A DNA stretch of 64,000 nt from CAVPUA01 sp963828015 (GCA_963828015.1 CAWHCD010000006.1:558001-622000), one strand, 5' to 3'. Shown: positions 9,010 through 17,831, counted from the first letter of the stretch. Numbers and translations are program-made. Notes: generated from the sequence alone by a model not told the origin.

Positions 9010-9989
9010 TCACTCGCTCGGGCGGAAGTGGACCAGTACTTCGGTCGCGGCCCACTCGAGATATTCCAGATAGGCAGCCAGCGACTGAGGACCGGGTTCC
9101 AGCGGCGCGACGTAGGTCCAGGTCACGCCGGCCGCCTGCAGTTCCGCGACCAGGTCGATGACCTGCTGGGTGCTGGTCAGCCGGGTGGCCGGTGCGCTCA
9201 GGCGGTGTTCGCGGTCGATGTTCGTCGGCTGGGCCGGCAGCGCGATTTCGAAGCGATCTGCCCGTTCGGCGAAGGCGGCCTCGCGCCGGGCCTCGGCCAG
9301 GAAGACCGGTAGATCGGCGGGCCCGCTGAGCCACGGCCCGGCCCCGCCCTGCGACCCGGACGGCGCCCAGCCGTCGCCGATGCGGGCAGCCCGGCGCAGC
9401 GCGGCCATCGAGCGTCCGCCGAAGAAGATCGGTGGATGCGGCTGCTGTAGCGGGGCGCGGTTCGGCCACCACGTCCTGGAAGTCGACGAAGCGGCCGTGG
9501 AACTCGGCCACGCCCGGGGACCAGAGGGTGCGCAGCGCGGCCGTGTACTCGTCGGTGATCCGCCCCCGTTGGTGAAAGTCGACGCCGAGCGCAGCGAACT
9601 CGCCCGCGGCCATGCCGACCCCGAAGGTGAGCATGACCCGCCCGCCCGAGAGCTGGTCCAGCGTCGCGACGGCCTTGGCCAACCGCACCGGATGGTGCAG
9701 CGGCAGCACGATTACCCCGCTATTGACGCGGATTCGAGTCGTTGCTCCGGCGATGAAAGACATAACCGTGAGCGCGTCGGGCCAGTGCGGGCCCAGGTCG
9801 CCCACCAGCGAGGTGGGTACCGCGAGGTGCTCGGGCACGGTGATCGCGTCGATAGCCCAGGTCATCGCACCGGCGGGCCAGTAGCTGAAAGTCCGCCATC
9901 CCCAGCCCGACCTGCCAGTTCTCCGCGGGACCGGCGAAGTCTGCGGTGGGCCAGCGGCTCAGACCGGGCAGCCGCGTCCAGAACCTCAG
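9010..9989 (-). CDS. LLM-class oxidoreductase, two frameshifts, possible CTG start
   Basis: The reconstructed product is about 325 residues of the luciferase-like family. The N-terminal piece (FWTRLPGLSRWP to CDDLGY) is joined to DAITVPEHLAVP by removing one base at 9851. The middle (DQLSGGRVMLTFGVGMAAGEF) is joined to PHPPIFFGGRSMAALRRAAR by removing one base in the GGGG run at 9452-9455. After both repairs the protein aligns along its whole length with the family. In frame, the first plausible start is CTG at 9989, which overlaps the upstream stop as CTGA, the same geometry as the ATGA/GTGA overlaps elsewhere. A true GTG misread as CTG is equally possible. Confidence 0.75.
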
Positions 9990-10747
9990 TAGAGGCCGCC
10001 GTCGACGCGGACCAGCGAGCCGGTCGTATAGCTCGAGGCCGCCGACGCCAGGTAGAGCGCGGTGCTGACCACCTCATCGGGCTCTCCGGCCCGGCCGGCC
10101 GCGTTGTGCCAAGTGCGCTCGCTCTCGTCGGGCCAGCCCTTGGCGATGTCGGTCAGGAACGGTCCGGCCGACAGGGTGTTGACGCGCACCTTGGGCGCGA
10201 ACTCGCGCGCGAGCACCAACGTCAGCGCATTCAGCGCGGCCTTGGCGCCGGCGTACGGACCGAAGCGCGGGGCGGGGATGAGCGCGCCGCTGGAGGAGAC
10301 GTTGATGATCGCGCCGCCGTCGCCGTCGAACATCCGCTGCCCGATCAGCGCGCTGAGCCGAAACGGGCCCTTGAAGTTGACGCCGACTACCTTGTCGAAC
10401 AATTCCTCCGACGTCTCGAGTGAGGACGGCGCGAGCGGTGACATACCGGCGTTGTTGACCAGGATGTCGACGTGACCGAAGCGCTCGTAGGCCGCGTCGG
10501 CGAGCGTGGTGCACTCGTCCCAGTGTCCGACGTGGCAGGCGATCGGCAGCGCCTGCCGGCCCAACGCCTCGACCTGCTCGGCCACCGCCCGGCAGTTGTC
10601 GATCTTGCGACTGGCGATGACGACGTCCGCCCCGGCGGCGGCGAAGCCGAGGACCATCTGCAGGCCCAGGCCGCGGCTGCCGCCGGTGACGACCGCGACC
10701 TTGCCGCTCAGGTCGAAGAGCTGCGCGGGTGTCTTCGGTTCGGTCAT
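9986..10747 (-). CDS. SDR-family dehydrogenase
   Basis: This 253-residue classical SDR has the cofactor motif TGGSRGLG near residue 22 and NNAG at about residue 99. The catalytic Ser is in INVSSSGA, and Tyr and Lys are in PYAGAKAAL. ASRK after beta-2 lacks the NAD-selecting Asp and so favours NADP(H). It ends with the family-typical YTTGSLVRVDGGLY. The likely reaction is oxidation of a hydroxyl to a ketone, for example a 3-hydroxyacyl-CoA-like intermediate. The ATG overlaps the stop of the ACAD10/11-like dehydrogenase (ATGA), so both are made from one transcript and probably act in one pathway. Confidence 0.93.
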   Translation of the reverse strand: MTEPKTPAQLFDLSGKVAVVTGGSRGLGLQMVLGFAAAGADVVIASRKIDNCRAVAEQVEALGRQALPIACHVGHWDECTTLADAAYERFGHVDILVNNAGMSPLAPSSLETSEELFDKVVGVNFKGPFRLSALIGQRMFDGDGGAIINVSSSGALIPAPRFGPYAGAKAALNALTLVLAREFAPKVRVNTLSAGPFLTDIAKGWPDESERTWHNAAGRAGEPDEVVSTALYLASAASSYTTGSLVRVDGGLY

Positions 10748-12047
10748 AGCCCGAACGGGGCCAGCACCGCCGCGTACCGCTCGTGCGCCTCGGCCCGCCG
10801 GGTGGGGGAGTGCTCGCTCGGGAACAGGCCCGGCGCCGGAGGGTAGTTGCGCAAGGTGCCCCGCGAGATCGCCGCCTTGTGGACCTCGGTCGGACCGTCG
10901 GCCAGGGCCAGTTGCGGCACATTGGCCCACCATTCGCCCAGCGGCGTCTCGTGGGTGGTGCCCAACGAGCCGTGCAGGTGCACGGCCTTCTGCATGACGT
11001 CGTGAATGACCTGCGCCAGGGCGACCTTGCACATGGCGATCTGCGTGCGGGCCGCGCCGTGCGGTTGGGTGTCGATGATCCATGCCGTCTGCAGCACGAG
11101 TAGCCGGAACTGGGCCAGCTGTAGGGCGGTGTCGGCGATGAAGCCCTGCACGAACTGATGATCGGCCAGCAACTTGCCCTGCGTGGTGCGCGACACCGCG
11201 CGCTCGCACATCATCTCGAAGGCGCGCTGGCACTTGCCGACCACGCGCATGGCGTGGTGGACACGTCCACCGCCCAGCCGCGATCTGGGCCACCTTGAAC
11301 CCCTCGCCGGGTCCGCCCAGCATCGCGTCGAGCGGAACCCGCACCGAGCGGTAGCCGACGTAGGCGTGGATGCCCTCGTCGAGCTCATCGCGTTCGTTGA
11401 CGGTGGCCACGTTGCGGATGATCTCGATGCCAGGGGTGTCGCTCGGCACGATGAACATCGACATGCGTTCGTGGGGCGCGGCGTCGGGATCGGTCACCGC
11501 CATCACGATCAGGAACGAGGCGTAACGGGCGTTGGAGGAGAACCACTTCTCGCCGTCGATCACCCATTCGTCGCCGTCGCGGGTCGCCCGGCAGACGAAC
11601 TGCTTGGGGTCGGCGCCACCCTGCGGCTCGGTCATCGAGAAGGACGACACGATCTCGACCGTCCAGCAGCGGTTGCAGGTAGCGCGCCTTCTGCTCCTCG
11701 GTGCCGTACATGGCCAGGATCTCGGCGTTGCCGGTGTCCGGCGCGGCCGTACCGAAGACGGTCGGGGCCCAGTAGGAACGGCCGAGGATCTCGTTCAGCA
11801 GCGCCAGCTTGAGCTGGCCGTAACCCTGGCCCCCGAGTTCGACCCCGAGATGGCAGGCCCACAGGCCTTGCGCCTTCACCTGATCGCGCAGCGGCTCGAG
11901 GATCGTCCGGGCCGCCTTGTTGTTCACGTCGTAGGGGTCACCGGCCAGCGGGAAGAGCAGGTCGAGCGCCTCACACTCCCGCTTGACGAAGGCGGTGGCC
12001 CAGTCCAGCTTCTCCTGAAACTCGGGGTCGGTCGAGAAATCCCACAT
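10744..12047 (-). CDS. ACAD10/11-like acyl-CoA dehydrogenase, two frameshifts
   Basis: This flavoprotein of about 433 residues is read after removing one base at 11657 and one at 11281. It differs from the ACADs at 455-3955 and resembles the dehydrogenase half of animal ACAD10/ACAD11. Shared features are GRVHHAMRVVGKCQRAFEMM, the loop IDTQPHGAARTQIAMCKVA, and LADGPTEVHKAAISR, where Asp stands at the MCAD catalytic Glu position. In the known Pseudomonas levulinate pathway and in ACAD10/11, such a dehydrogenase works with an APH-like kinase on 4-hydroxyacyl-CoAs. A kinase of that type starts divergently at 12178. The ATG at 12047 has an AGGAG site; an upstream ATG at 12068 has none. Confidence 0.85.
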
Positions 12048-12090
12048 GCGCCGCTCCTGCCGTAGCATCCGGGACCGGCGTGTCGGCCCC

Positions 12091-12127
12091 TTGAATCATC
12101 TTACTGAATGTTAGAAGATTAATGATT
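12091..12127. promoter_or_regulatory. Divergent operator between ACAD10/11-like gene and kinase gene
   Basis: The 130-base gap between the two start codons has an AT-rich core. TTGAATCA (12091-12098) matches the element at 391. An imperfect palindrome CTTACTGAATGTTAG spans 12100-12114, and the outer arms AATCAT (12094-12099) and ATGATT (12122-12127) form a further inverted repeat. Nested dyads of this size are typical TetR-family operators. The rest of the gap (12128-12177) carries only the AGAGGTG ribosome site of the kinase gene. Confidence 0.5.
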
Positions 12128-12177
12128 GGCGGGACAGTCGTCGTCGGCCGTTGTTTCGAATCCTAGAGGTGAACCTG

Positions 12178-13203
12178 ATGAGCGTCCGGGCCGTGGACGA
12201 GCCGCTGATCGAACAACTGCAGCGCCGGGTCAGCGAGTGTGCGGCGGGCTGGCGCGCGGGCAGCGAGCTGCTCGAGTTGGCCCCGCTGACTGGCGGGACC
12301 TCCAGCCTGACCTTTCGGCTGAGCCTGCGCGTGGACGGCGAGACGATTCCCATGGTGCTCAAGGTGGCGCCGCCCGGCCTGGAGCCCGTGCGTAATCGTG
12401 ACGTGCTGCGCCAGGCCCGACTGCAGCAGGCGCTGCAGCGGCCGGGGCGACGGATCGCGCCCGATGTGTTCTTCTCCGATGCCGGCGCACCGACTGCCGA
12501 GCCCCCGTTCATGGCGATGGGCTTCGTCGCCGGCGACTGTCTGGAACCCACGCTCACCGATGTCGTGCTCCCTGTCGATCTGGTGCAGGCGCGGTCCTTC
12601 GACGCGGTGCGGGTCCTGGCCGAGTTGCACGCCGTCGTGCCGGGCGAAGTCGGCCTGGGCGCCGAACCGGTGGTGACGTTGGACGGCGAGGTCGAGCGGT
12701 GGACGCGGGCCTTCGCCACGCTGCCGGTCGAACTGCGCGGTGACTACGAGCGGGCCGCGGACCTGTTGCTGGCCACCGTGCCCATCGCCTTGCCGCCCGT
12801 CGTGAATCACGGCGACTTCCGGCTGGGCAACGCACTGTGTGAGGGCGAGCGGATCAACGCGGTGATCGACTGGGAGATCTGGTCGGTGGGTGACCCGCGG
12901 ATCGACCTGGCCTGGATGTGTTACTTCGCCGATGACGCTCACCATCCGGCGGTGGCGCCGGGCTGGATCGCCGGAACGCCGACGCGAGCGGAGTTGGTGG
13001 CCGCATATGAGTCGGCCATCGGCCACCGGATGCCCGAGCTGGACTGGTTCCACGCGCTGACCCGCTACAAGGAGGCCGGCATCACCGGCCTGCTGATCAA
13101 GCGGGCGGCCAAGCTGAACAAGCCGTTGATCGATTCGATGGCGCGGATGCGTCCGGAGCTGCCCCGGCTGGTGCAGGAGTCGATCGCGATTCTCGGGGGC
13201 TGA
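12178..13203 (+). CDS. APH-like phosphotransferase, probable hydroxyacyl-CoA kinase
   Basis: This 341-residue protein has the protein-kinase-like fold of the aminoglycoside-phosphotransferase family. Seen are the nucleotide loop GGTSSLTFRL near residue 40, the ATP-binding Lys in MVLKVAPPG, the catalytic loop NHGDFRLGNALC near residue 216 and the metal motif VIDWE. This family matches the kinase half of ACAD10/11 and LvaA, which phosphorylate the 4-hydroxyl of acyl-CoAs, rather than drug-resistance enzymes. Its divergent partner is the ACAD10/11-like dehydrogenase. The ATG at 12178 is chosen for its AGAGGTG site. The natural substrate is inferred. Confidence 0.88.
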   Translation: MSVRAVDEPLIEQLQRRVSECAAGWRAGSELLELAPLTGGTSSLTFRLSLRVDGETIPMVLKVAPPGLEPVRNRDVLRQARLQQALQRPGRRIAPDVFFSDAGAPTAEPPFMAMGFVAGDCLEPTLTDVVLPVDLVQARSFDAVRVLAELHAVVPGEVGLGAEPVVTLDGEVERWTRAFATLPVELRGDYERAADLLLATVPIALPPVVNHGDFRLGNALCEGERINAVIDWEIWSVGDPRIDLAWMCYFADDAHHPAVAPGWIAGTPTRAELVAAYESAIGHRMPELDWFHALTRYKEAGITGLLIKRAAKLNKPLIDSMARMRPELPRLVQESIAILGG

Positions 13204-13257
13204 TCGGCATCGCTCGTTGCCGCACGTGATACTGCCCATCTAGCCCTTGGAGGCCGC

Positions 13258-14092
13258 ATGACCCAGAACGCCGAGGATTCGCCGCGGCCGCCCGACGGCG
13301 ATTGGCTGGGGACGCCGTATCTGCGGTTCGAACGCGATGACGGACCGTTCGCCCGGGTAGTCGTCGACCGGCCCCAGGCCCGTAACGCGCTCACCCAGGC
13401 CATGTACTTCGGCCTGCGCTACGCGGTGCGCCGGGTCGACGCCGACCCCGACCTTGCCGGGCTGCTGATCACCGGCGTCGACGACGTGTTCATCCCCGGT
13501 GGTGACCTGGGCAGGGGCTCGGGTGACAACTGGGGCAACTTCAACGCCGCACCGGGCGCGTTCGAAGTGCTCCCGTTCGATGTGCTGCGCCAGAGCGTCA
13601 AGCCGGTCGTCTCGGCCGTGAACGGCATCTGTCAGGGCGGCGGGCTGATGATCGCCATGTGCTCGGACATGGCGGTCGTCAGCGAGCGGGCAACCTTCCG
13701 GGTTCCGGAGCTGCTCCGCGGCATCTCCGACACGTACTACGCCCAGATGCTGGTGCGGCTGATCGGCCCCGTCCGTACCCGTGACCTCATGTTCACCGCC
13801 CGCAAACTCACGGCCCAGGAAGCGCTGGAGTGGGGACTGGTCAGCCGGCGTCGTGCCGCACGAGCAGCTGCTCGAAGCGTCGACCGACATGCTCGTGCAG
13901 GTCTGCCAGTCCGCCCCGCAGGCCCGCCGCGACATCAAGCGCGTCCTCGATCAATACGTCGGTTTGCAGGACCGCTTCGCCATGTTCGACAGCCTGCAAC
14001 GGCCCGAGTCCAAGGAGGGCTTCGCGTCCTTCATCGAGAAGCGCCCGCCGAACTGGGTTCCGGCCGGGCTGACCAAGGAAGGTCGCGCATGA
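13258..14092 (+). CDS. Enoyl-CoA hydratase/isomerase, frameshifted
   Basis: This crotonase-family protein has about 277 residues after removing one base at 13846. The N-terminal three-quarters contain FIPGGDLGRG and NGICQGGGLMIAMCSD, which form the oxyanion hole, and TFRVPELLRGI, with the catalytic-position Glu. The remaining part, GVVPHEQLLEAS to WVPAGLTKEGRA, follows in the next frame. It should hydrate or isomerise an enoyl-CoA. An SD-like TTGGAGG precedes the ATG. The stop overlaps the next ATG (ATGA). It begins a three-gene operon with the VOC protein and an SDR, 54 bases after the kinase gene. Confidence 0.85.
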
Positions 14093-14514
14093 CCTATCAG
14101 CCCTTTTTTCACGTCGGAATCCTGGTCAAGGACATCGAGGAGGCGGCGGCGGACTTCAACCGGCTGCTGGGCCTGGAGTTCGAGCCGGTGCGCTCCGCGC
14201 CGATCGCCGGCGGGCAGCTGATGAAGTTCCAGTACTCGCTGCAGGGCCCGCCCTTCCTGGAGCTGGTGCAGATGACCGAGAACGAAACCATCTGGGGCCC
14301 GAGCGTGGGCGAAGGCCTGCACCACATCGCGTTCGGTGTGGACGACGTGCCGGGGCAGTGCCTGGTTTTCAACAACCAGACCGACACCGTCGTTCAGGGT
14401 GAGGACGGCGCGGCCAAGGTGGCCTTCACCCATCCCGAGACGCTGCACGGCCTGCGCATCGAGTACCTGCAGACGGCCATGGTGGCCGCCACGTTCGAGC
14501 GCCTGCGGACCTGA
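14089..14514 (+). CDS. VOC-superfamily metalloprotein (epimerase/glyoxalase-like)
   Basis: This 141-residue protein has the paired beta-alpha-beta-beta-beta modules of the vicinal oxygen chelate superfamily. Likely metal ligands are His in FFHVGILVKDI near residue 8, His in GLHHIAFGV near residue 87 and Glu in LRIEYLQ near residue 126. It resembles the methylmalonyl-CoA epimerase/glyoxalase branch. In an acyl-CoA degradation operon, an epimerase acting on an alpha-branched acyl-CoA or a dioxygenase-like role is conceivable; neither is demonstrated. It is coupled to the hydratase by an ATGA overlap. Confidence 0.85.
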   Translation: MTYQPFFHVGILVKDIEEAAADFNRLLGLEFEPVRSAPIAGGQLMKFQYSLQGPPFLELVQMTENETIWGPSVGEGLHHIAFGVDDVPGQCLVFNNQTDTVVQGEDGAAKVAFTHPETLHGLRIEYLQTAMVAATFERLRT

Positions 14515-14518
14515 GCCC

Positions 14519-15280
14519 GTGCAACTGCAGCCCGGCTGCGTGGCCGTCGTCACCGGGGGAGCGAGCGGTATCGGTCTGGCCCTCGCCGAGGCGGCGGCTA
14601 CCGCCGGATTACGCATCCTGCTCGTCGACCGCCGGGCAGAGGCCCTGGAAGAGGCCGCCGCGCAGCTGCGGGAGGCCGGCGCCGACGTGACGACGCTGGT
14701 CGCCGATGTCGCTCACGTCGAGGACATCGAGCACATTGCCGACACCGCGTTCGGCCTGGGCCGGGTCCAGCTGGTCTGCTCGAACGCCGGCATCGTCGTG
14801 CACGGGCCGAGCTGGCTGATCCCGGCCGCGGAGTGGAAACGGGTCATGGACGTCAACTTCATGGCCACCGTGCATCTCGTGCGCGCCTTCGTGCCCCGGC
14901 TGCTCGAGGTCGACGCGCCCGCGCACCTGATCGTCACCGGCTCGATGGCGTCGGTGACCGCCCGCGCCGGGATCAGTCCGTACGTGGCGGCCAAACACGC
15001 GCTACTGGGGCTGTGCGAAACCCTGCACCACGAGCTGATCGAGGCGCAGGCACCGATCGGGGTGACCCTGTTGCTGCCCGGGCAGGTGGCGACGGGCATG
15101 AGCCGGGCCGAGAACCCAGCCGCGATCACGCCGCAGGAGTCGGCTCGCTGCGCCTTCGAGGCCGTGGCGCGCGATCAGCTGTTCGTCTTCACCCACGACG
15201 AGCGGATCCCGGAGGTGCGGGAACGCTTTGCCGCGATCGTGGAGCAGCGCAATCCGGACCGCTCAGGCGCGGCCCAGTAG
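14519..15280 (+). CDS. SDR-family dehydrogenase
   Basis: This 253-residue SDR starts at GTG 14519, four bases after the VOC stop. It shows TGGASGIGLALAEAA at the cofactor site and LLVDRR, with an Asp favouring NAD. Further on come CSNAGIV (a variant NNAG), Ser in VTGSMASVTA and Tyr-Lys in PYVAAKHALLG. The C-terminal third lacks the usual GxxxxVDGG ending and instead has HDERIPEVRERF, as in some hydroxysteroid or short-chain acyl dehydrogenases. It overlaps the convergent TIM-barrel gene by 18 bases. Confidence 0.88.
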   Translation: MQLQPGCVAVVTGGASGIGLALAEAAATAGLRILLVDRRAEALEEAAAQLREAGADVTTLVADVAHVEDIEHIADTAFGLGRVQLVCSNAGIVVHGPSWLIPAAEWKRVMDVNFMATVHLVRAFVPRLLEVDAPAHLIVTGSMASVTARAGISPYVAAKHALLGLCETLHHELIEAQAPIGVTLLLPGQVATGMSRAENPAAITPQESARCAFEAVARDQLFVFTHDERIPEVRERFAAIVEQRNPDRSGAAQ

Positions 15281-16081
15281 TCGCCGGACCGAGCGCATGG
15301 CCTGCTCGGCGAACGCCGCGTCGGATACGCCGTCGGCCACGCGTTCCGCGCTGGGCACCTCGACGCCGAGGGCCACGTCGGGCCCCACCGCATCGACCAA
15401 GGCCTGCACCGGAAGCACGCCGTCGCCGGGCAGTTGACGATGGCCGGCGTTCTCCCAGGACCAGCCCTGTTCGGGCACCTGGGCCGGGCCGTCGCAGAGC
15501 TGGACGTAGGAGATCTGGTCCGGTCGCAGCTGGGCGATCTCCGCTGCGGTACCGCCTGAGCGGGACAGGTGCAGCGCGTCGACCGTCAGCCGGGCGTTGT
15601 CGACGCCGGATCGCTCGATGAGGCGCAAGGCGTCGCCGAGCGTGCGCACCCGGGTGCTCATCATGAACTCCAGGCCGGCGCTGAGGCCGTGCTCGCCGAT
15701 CAGCGCGCAAAGGGCGGCGAAGTTGTCGGCCAGCCGCGACTCGTCGGGATCGCTGCCGTTGATGTTCACCGTCCAGGCGCCGAGGTAGGCGGCCGTCTCG
15801 ACCAGCGGCCCGAACTCAGCGCGGACGTCGGTCTCGGGCTCGAGCCGGCAGGTCGCGGCATCGAAGAGCACGACTCCGGTGTCCTCCAGCCGTTGCTTGG
15901 TCTCGCGCCGCATCGGCGTATCACCCAGCACCGGGAAGCCGGCACTGAAGGCGGGCGGGAAGTACAACATCGGCGCGACGGCGGTGAAACCGGTCTGGGC
16001 GGCGAGGTCGACCAACTCCGGCGGAGTCAGGTGCACGGCGGTGAAGTGGCACAGGACGAGGGGCCGGTCGGCGACGGTCAT
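15263..16081 (-). CDS. Sugar-phosphate isomerase/epimerase-like TIM-barrel protein
   Basis: This 272-residue protein belongs to the xylose-isomerase-like/AP-endonuclease 2 superfamily. It has repeated beta-alpha units, metal-ligand candidates Glu in GLEFMMSTRVRTLGD, Asp in LTVDALHLSRSGG and Glu in LGVEVPSAERV, and a final DAAFAEQAMRSVRRLL helix. Such folds include isomerases, epimerases and dehydratases. The substrate is unknown. The start overlaps the stop of the SDR at 16078 (ATGA), placing it in a leftward operon of two SDRs plus this gene. Confidence 0.8.
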   Translation of the reverse strand: MTVADRPLVLCHFTAVHLTPPELVDLAAQTGFTAVAPMLYFPPAFSAGFPVLGDTPMRRETKQRLEDTGVVLFDAATCRLEPETDVRAEFGPLVETAAYLGAWTVNINGSDPDESRLADNFAALCALIGEHGLSAGLEFMMSTRVRTLGDALRLIERSGVDNARLTVDALHLSRSGGTAAEIAQLRPDQISYVQLCDGPAQVPEQGWSWENAGHRQLPGDGVLPVQALVDAVGPDVALGVEVPSAERVADGVSDAAFAEQAMRSVRRLLGRA

Positions 16082-16896
16082 ACCAGGCCTACGCCGCCGT
16101 CGACCTTGAGCAGGTGGCCGGTCACGAAGGCGGCCTGATCGGAGGCCAGGTACACCGCGGCCGCCCCGATCTCGGACGGCCGGGCCTGCTGGCGCACGAG
16201 CGCGGTGCGCCGCCGCACGGTCTCGAACAGCTCGGGGTCGGCCGCCCGGGCCAGGGCGAACACCCCGGTCTCGGGATGGATGCGGCTGCCCGAACTCATG
16301 TCGCTGCGCGGATCCTCCGACCGGGTGGCGTAGGGCGCGATGGCGTTGACCGTGATGCCGGACTCGCCGAGTTCGAGGGCGAGCACGCTGGTGAACGCGT
16401 GCACGGCCCCCTTCCCGGCCGAGTACACCGACATCATCCGGTCACCGATCACGCCGGCGGTCGACCCGATGTTGATGATGCGGCCACTGCCCCGGGCCAA
16501 CATGTGCGGCAGCGCGGCGCGGGTGCCCCGCAGCACGCTCATGACGTTGACGTCGAGGTCGTAGCGCCACTGGTCCGGGGTCGTGTCGACGAACGGGGCC
16601 ACCACCGAGTTGCCGCCGACGTTGTTGACCAGCACGTCGAGCTGCCCGAACTCCTCGATGGTCGCGGCGATCAGCGCGTCGACGTCGGCATCGACAGTGA
16701 CGTCGGCCCGCTGCCAGATCGCGGCCGCCGCCCCCGCCTCTAGCGCCAGCTTCACCACCAGGTGACCGGCCTCGGCGTCGCGGCCGCTGACCACGACCCG
16801 AGAGCCCTCGGCGGCGAAGGCCAGTGCGATGCCCCTCCCGATGTTCGCGGTGGCGCCGGTGACGACGACGACCTTGTTCTCGAGGCCGGTCTGCAT
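16078..16896 (-). CDS. SDR-family dehydrogenase
   Basis: This 272-residue classical SDR has TGATANIGRGIALAFA at the nucleotide site and VVSGRDAEAG, whose Arg suggests NADP(H). It has NNVGGNSV for NNAG and the triad Ser in INIGSTAG plus Tyr-Lys in VYSAGKGAVHAF. The C-terminus VTGHLLKVDGGVGLV is typical. An insertion around residues 185-215 (RSEDPRSDMSSGSRIHPETG) makes the substrate lid longer than usual. It follows the mycofactocin-type SDR by one base, so the two are co-transcribed. Confidence 0.92.
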   Translation of the reverse strand: MQTGLENKVVVVTGATANIGRGIALAFAAEGSRVVVSGRDAEAGHLVVKLALEAGAAAAIWQRADVTVDADVDALIAATIEEFGQLDVLVNNVGGNSVVAPFVDTTPDQWRYDLDVNVMSVLRGTRAALPHMLARGSGRIINIGSTAGVIGDRMMSVYSAGKGAVHAFTSVLALELGESGITVNAIAPYATRSEDPRSDMSSGSRIHPETGVFALARAADPELFETVRRRTALVRQQARPSEIGAAAVYLASDQAAFVTGHLLKVDGGVGLV

Positions 16897-16897
16897 G

Positions 16898-17740
16898 TCA
16901 GTGGTTGACCGCGCCGAGGTCGATCGAGAGCTGTGTCCCGGTCACGTGCCGCGCCTCGTTGGACGCCAGCCACGCGATCGCGGCGGCGATGTCCTCTGGT
17001 TCGCTGACCTGATCGGGCAACGCCCCCTGGTAGAACGCGCTCAGTTCGGGCTCCTGCTCAAGCAACTCGCGCATGCCCGGCTTGAGGCCGGTGTTGACGC
17101 CGTGCGGGTGCACCGAGTTCACCCGGATGCGGTACTTGCCGAGCTCATTGGCCAGCACCTTGGCCAGGCCGGTCACCCCATGCTTGGCGGCCACGTAGTC
17201 GGCGATCATCGGCAGGCCACGCAGGCCGGCCACCGAACTGGTGAAGACGATGGCGCCGCCGGTGCCTTGTTCGATCATGATCGGGATGGCGGCCCGGGCG
17301 GTGTAATAGGCGCCGGTCAGGCAGATGCCGATCGTCGCCTCCCAGTTCTCGAGCGGGATCTCCCAGGCGTTGGCCATCGTCGTCATGCCGGCGTTGGCCA
17401 CGACGACGTCCAGGCGGCCCAGCTGCGAGACGCCGAGGTCCAGCGCTGCCTTCACCTGCTCGTAGTCGCGCACATCGCCGATGCTCATGACCGCCCGCTG
17501 GCCCTGCTTCTCGACCAGCCGCGCGGTCTCCTCGAGGTCGTCGGGTGTCGGCCCGGGGTAGACCGTCGTCTCCAGGTCGGCGCAGATGTCCAGACCGATG
17601 ATGTCCGCGCCCTCAGCCGCGAAGCGAACCGCCTCGGCGCGCCCCTGACCGCGGGCGACGCCGGTGATGAACACGACCTGCCCTTCGAAGCGGCGACTCT
17701 GCGGGAGGTCGGGAACTGGCAGCGCGGGGATCGAGGTCAA
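16898..17740 (-). CDS. Mycofactocin-coupled SDR (carveol-dehydrogenase type)
   Basis: This 280-residue SDR belongs to the TIGR03971-like group known to depend on mycofactocin. The diagnostic feature is a long insert after beta-2, from IIGLDICADLETTVYPGP to PDDLEETARLVEKQGQR, before the DVRD motif. It also has TGVARGQGRAEA, ANAGM, Ser in FTSSVAG and Tyr-Lys in DYVAAKHGV. Members hold NAD(H) tightly and pass electrons to mycofactocin, oxidising alcohols such as carveol. No mycofactocin biosynthesis gene is in the window, so that system must lie elsewhere. It is divergent from the hydrolase at 17832. Confidence 0.87.
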   Translation of the reverse strand: MTSIPALPVPDLPQSRRFEGQVVFITGVARGQGRAEAVRFAAEGADIIGLDICADLETTVYPGPTPDDLEETARLVEKQGQRAVMSIGDVRDYEQVKAALDLGVSQLGRLDVVVANAGMTTMANAWEIPLENWEATIGICLTGAYYTARAAIPIMIEQGTGGAIVFTSSVAGLRGLPMIADYVAAKHGVTGLAKVLANELGKYRIRVNSVHPHGVNTGLKPGMRELLEQEPELSAFYQGALPDQVSEPEDIAAAIAWLASNEARHVTGTQLSIDLGAVNH

Positions 17741-17760
17741 GGTCGTGGCCTTTCCAGTGC

Positions 17761-17778
17761 ATTCAAATGACTAATTAG
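17761..17778. promoter_or_regulatory. Divergent promoter with CTAATTAG palindrome
   Basis: The 91-base gap between the mycofactocin-type SDR and the hydrolase contains an AT-rich island. ATTCAAATGACTAAT (17761-17775) matches 10 of 15 positions of the element at 394-408, and CTAATTAG (17771-17778) is a perfect 8-base palindrome. Downstream are only the GGGGGAGG ribosome site of the hydrolase at 17820-17827 and ordinary GC-rich spacer. Confidence 0.4.
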
Positions 17779-17831
17779 GCTCCTGCAGTGTGAACGTCGC
17801 CACGGAGCGACGCAAGACAGGGGGAGGCGCG

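Noticed and set aside
12178..13203. Aminoglycoside resistance gene
   Set aside because: The APH fold is present, but the neighbours are an ACAD10/11-like dehydrogenase and beta-oxidation genes, and the family includes acyl-CoA kinases. Nothing points to drug resistance.
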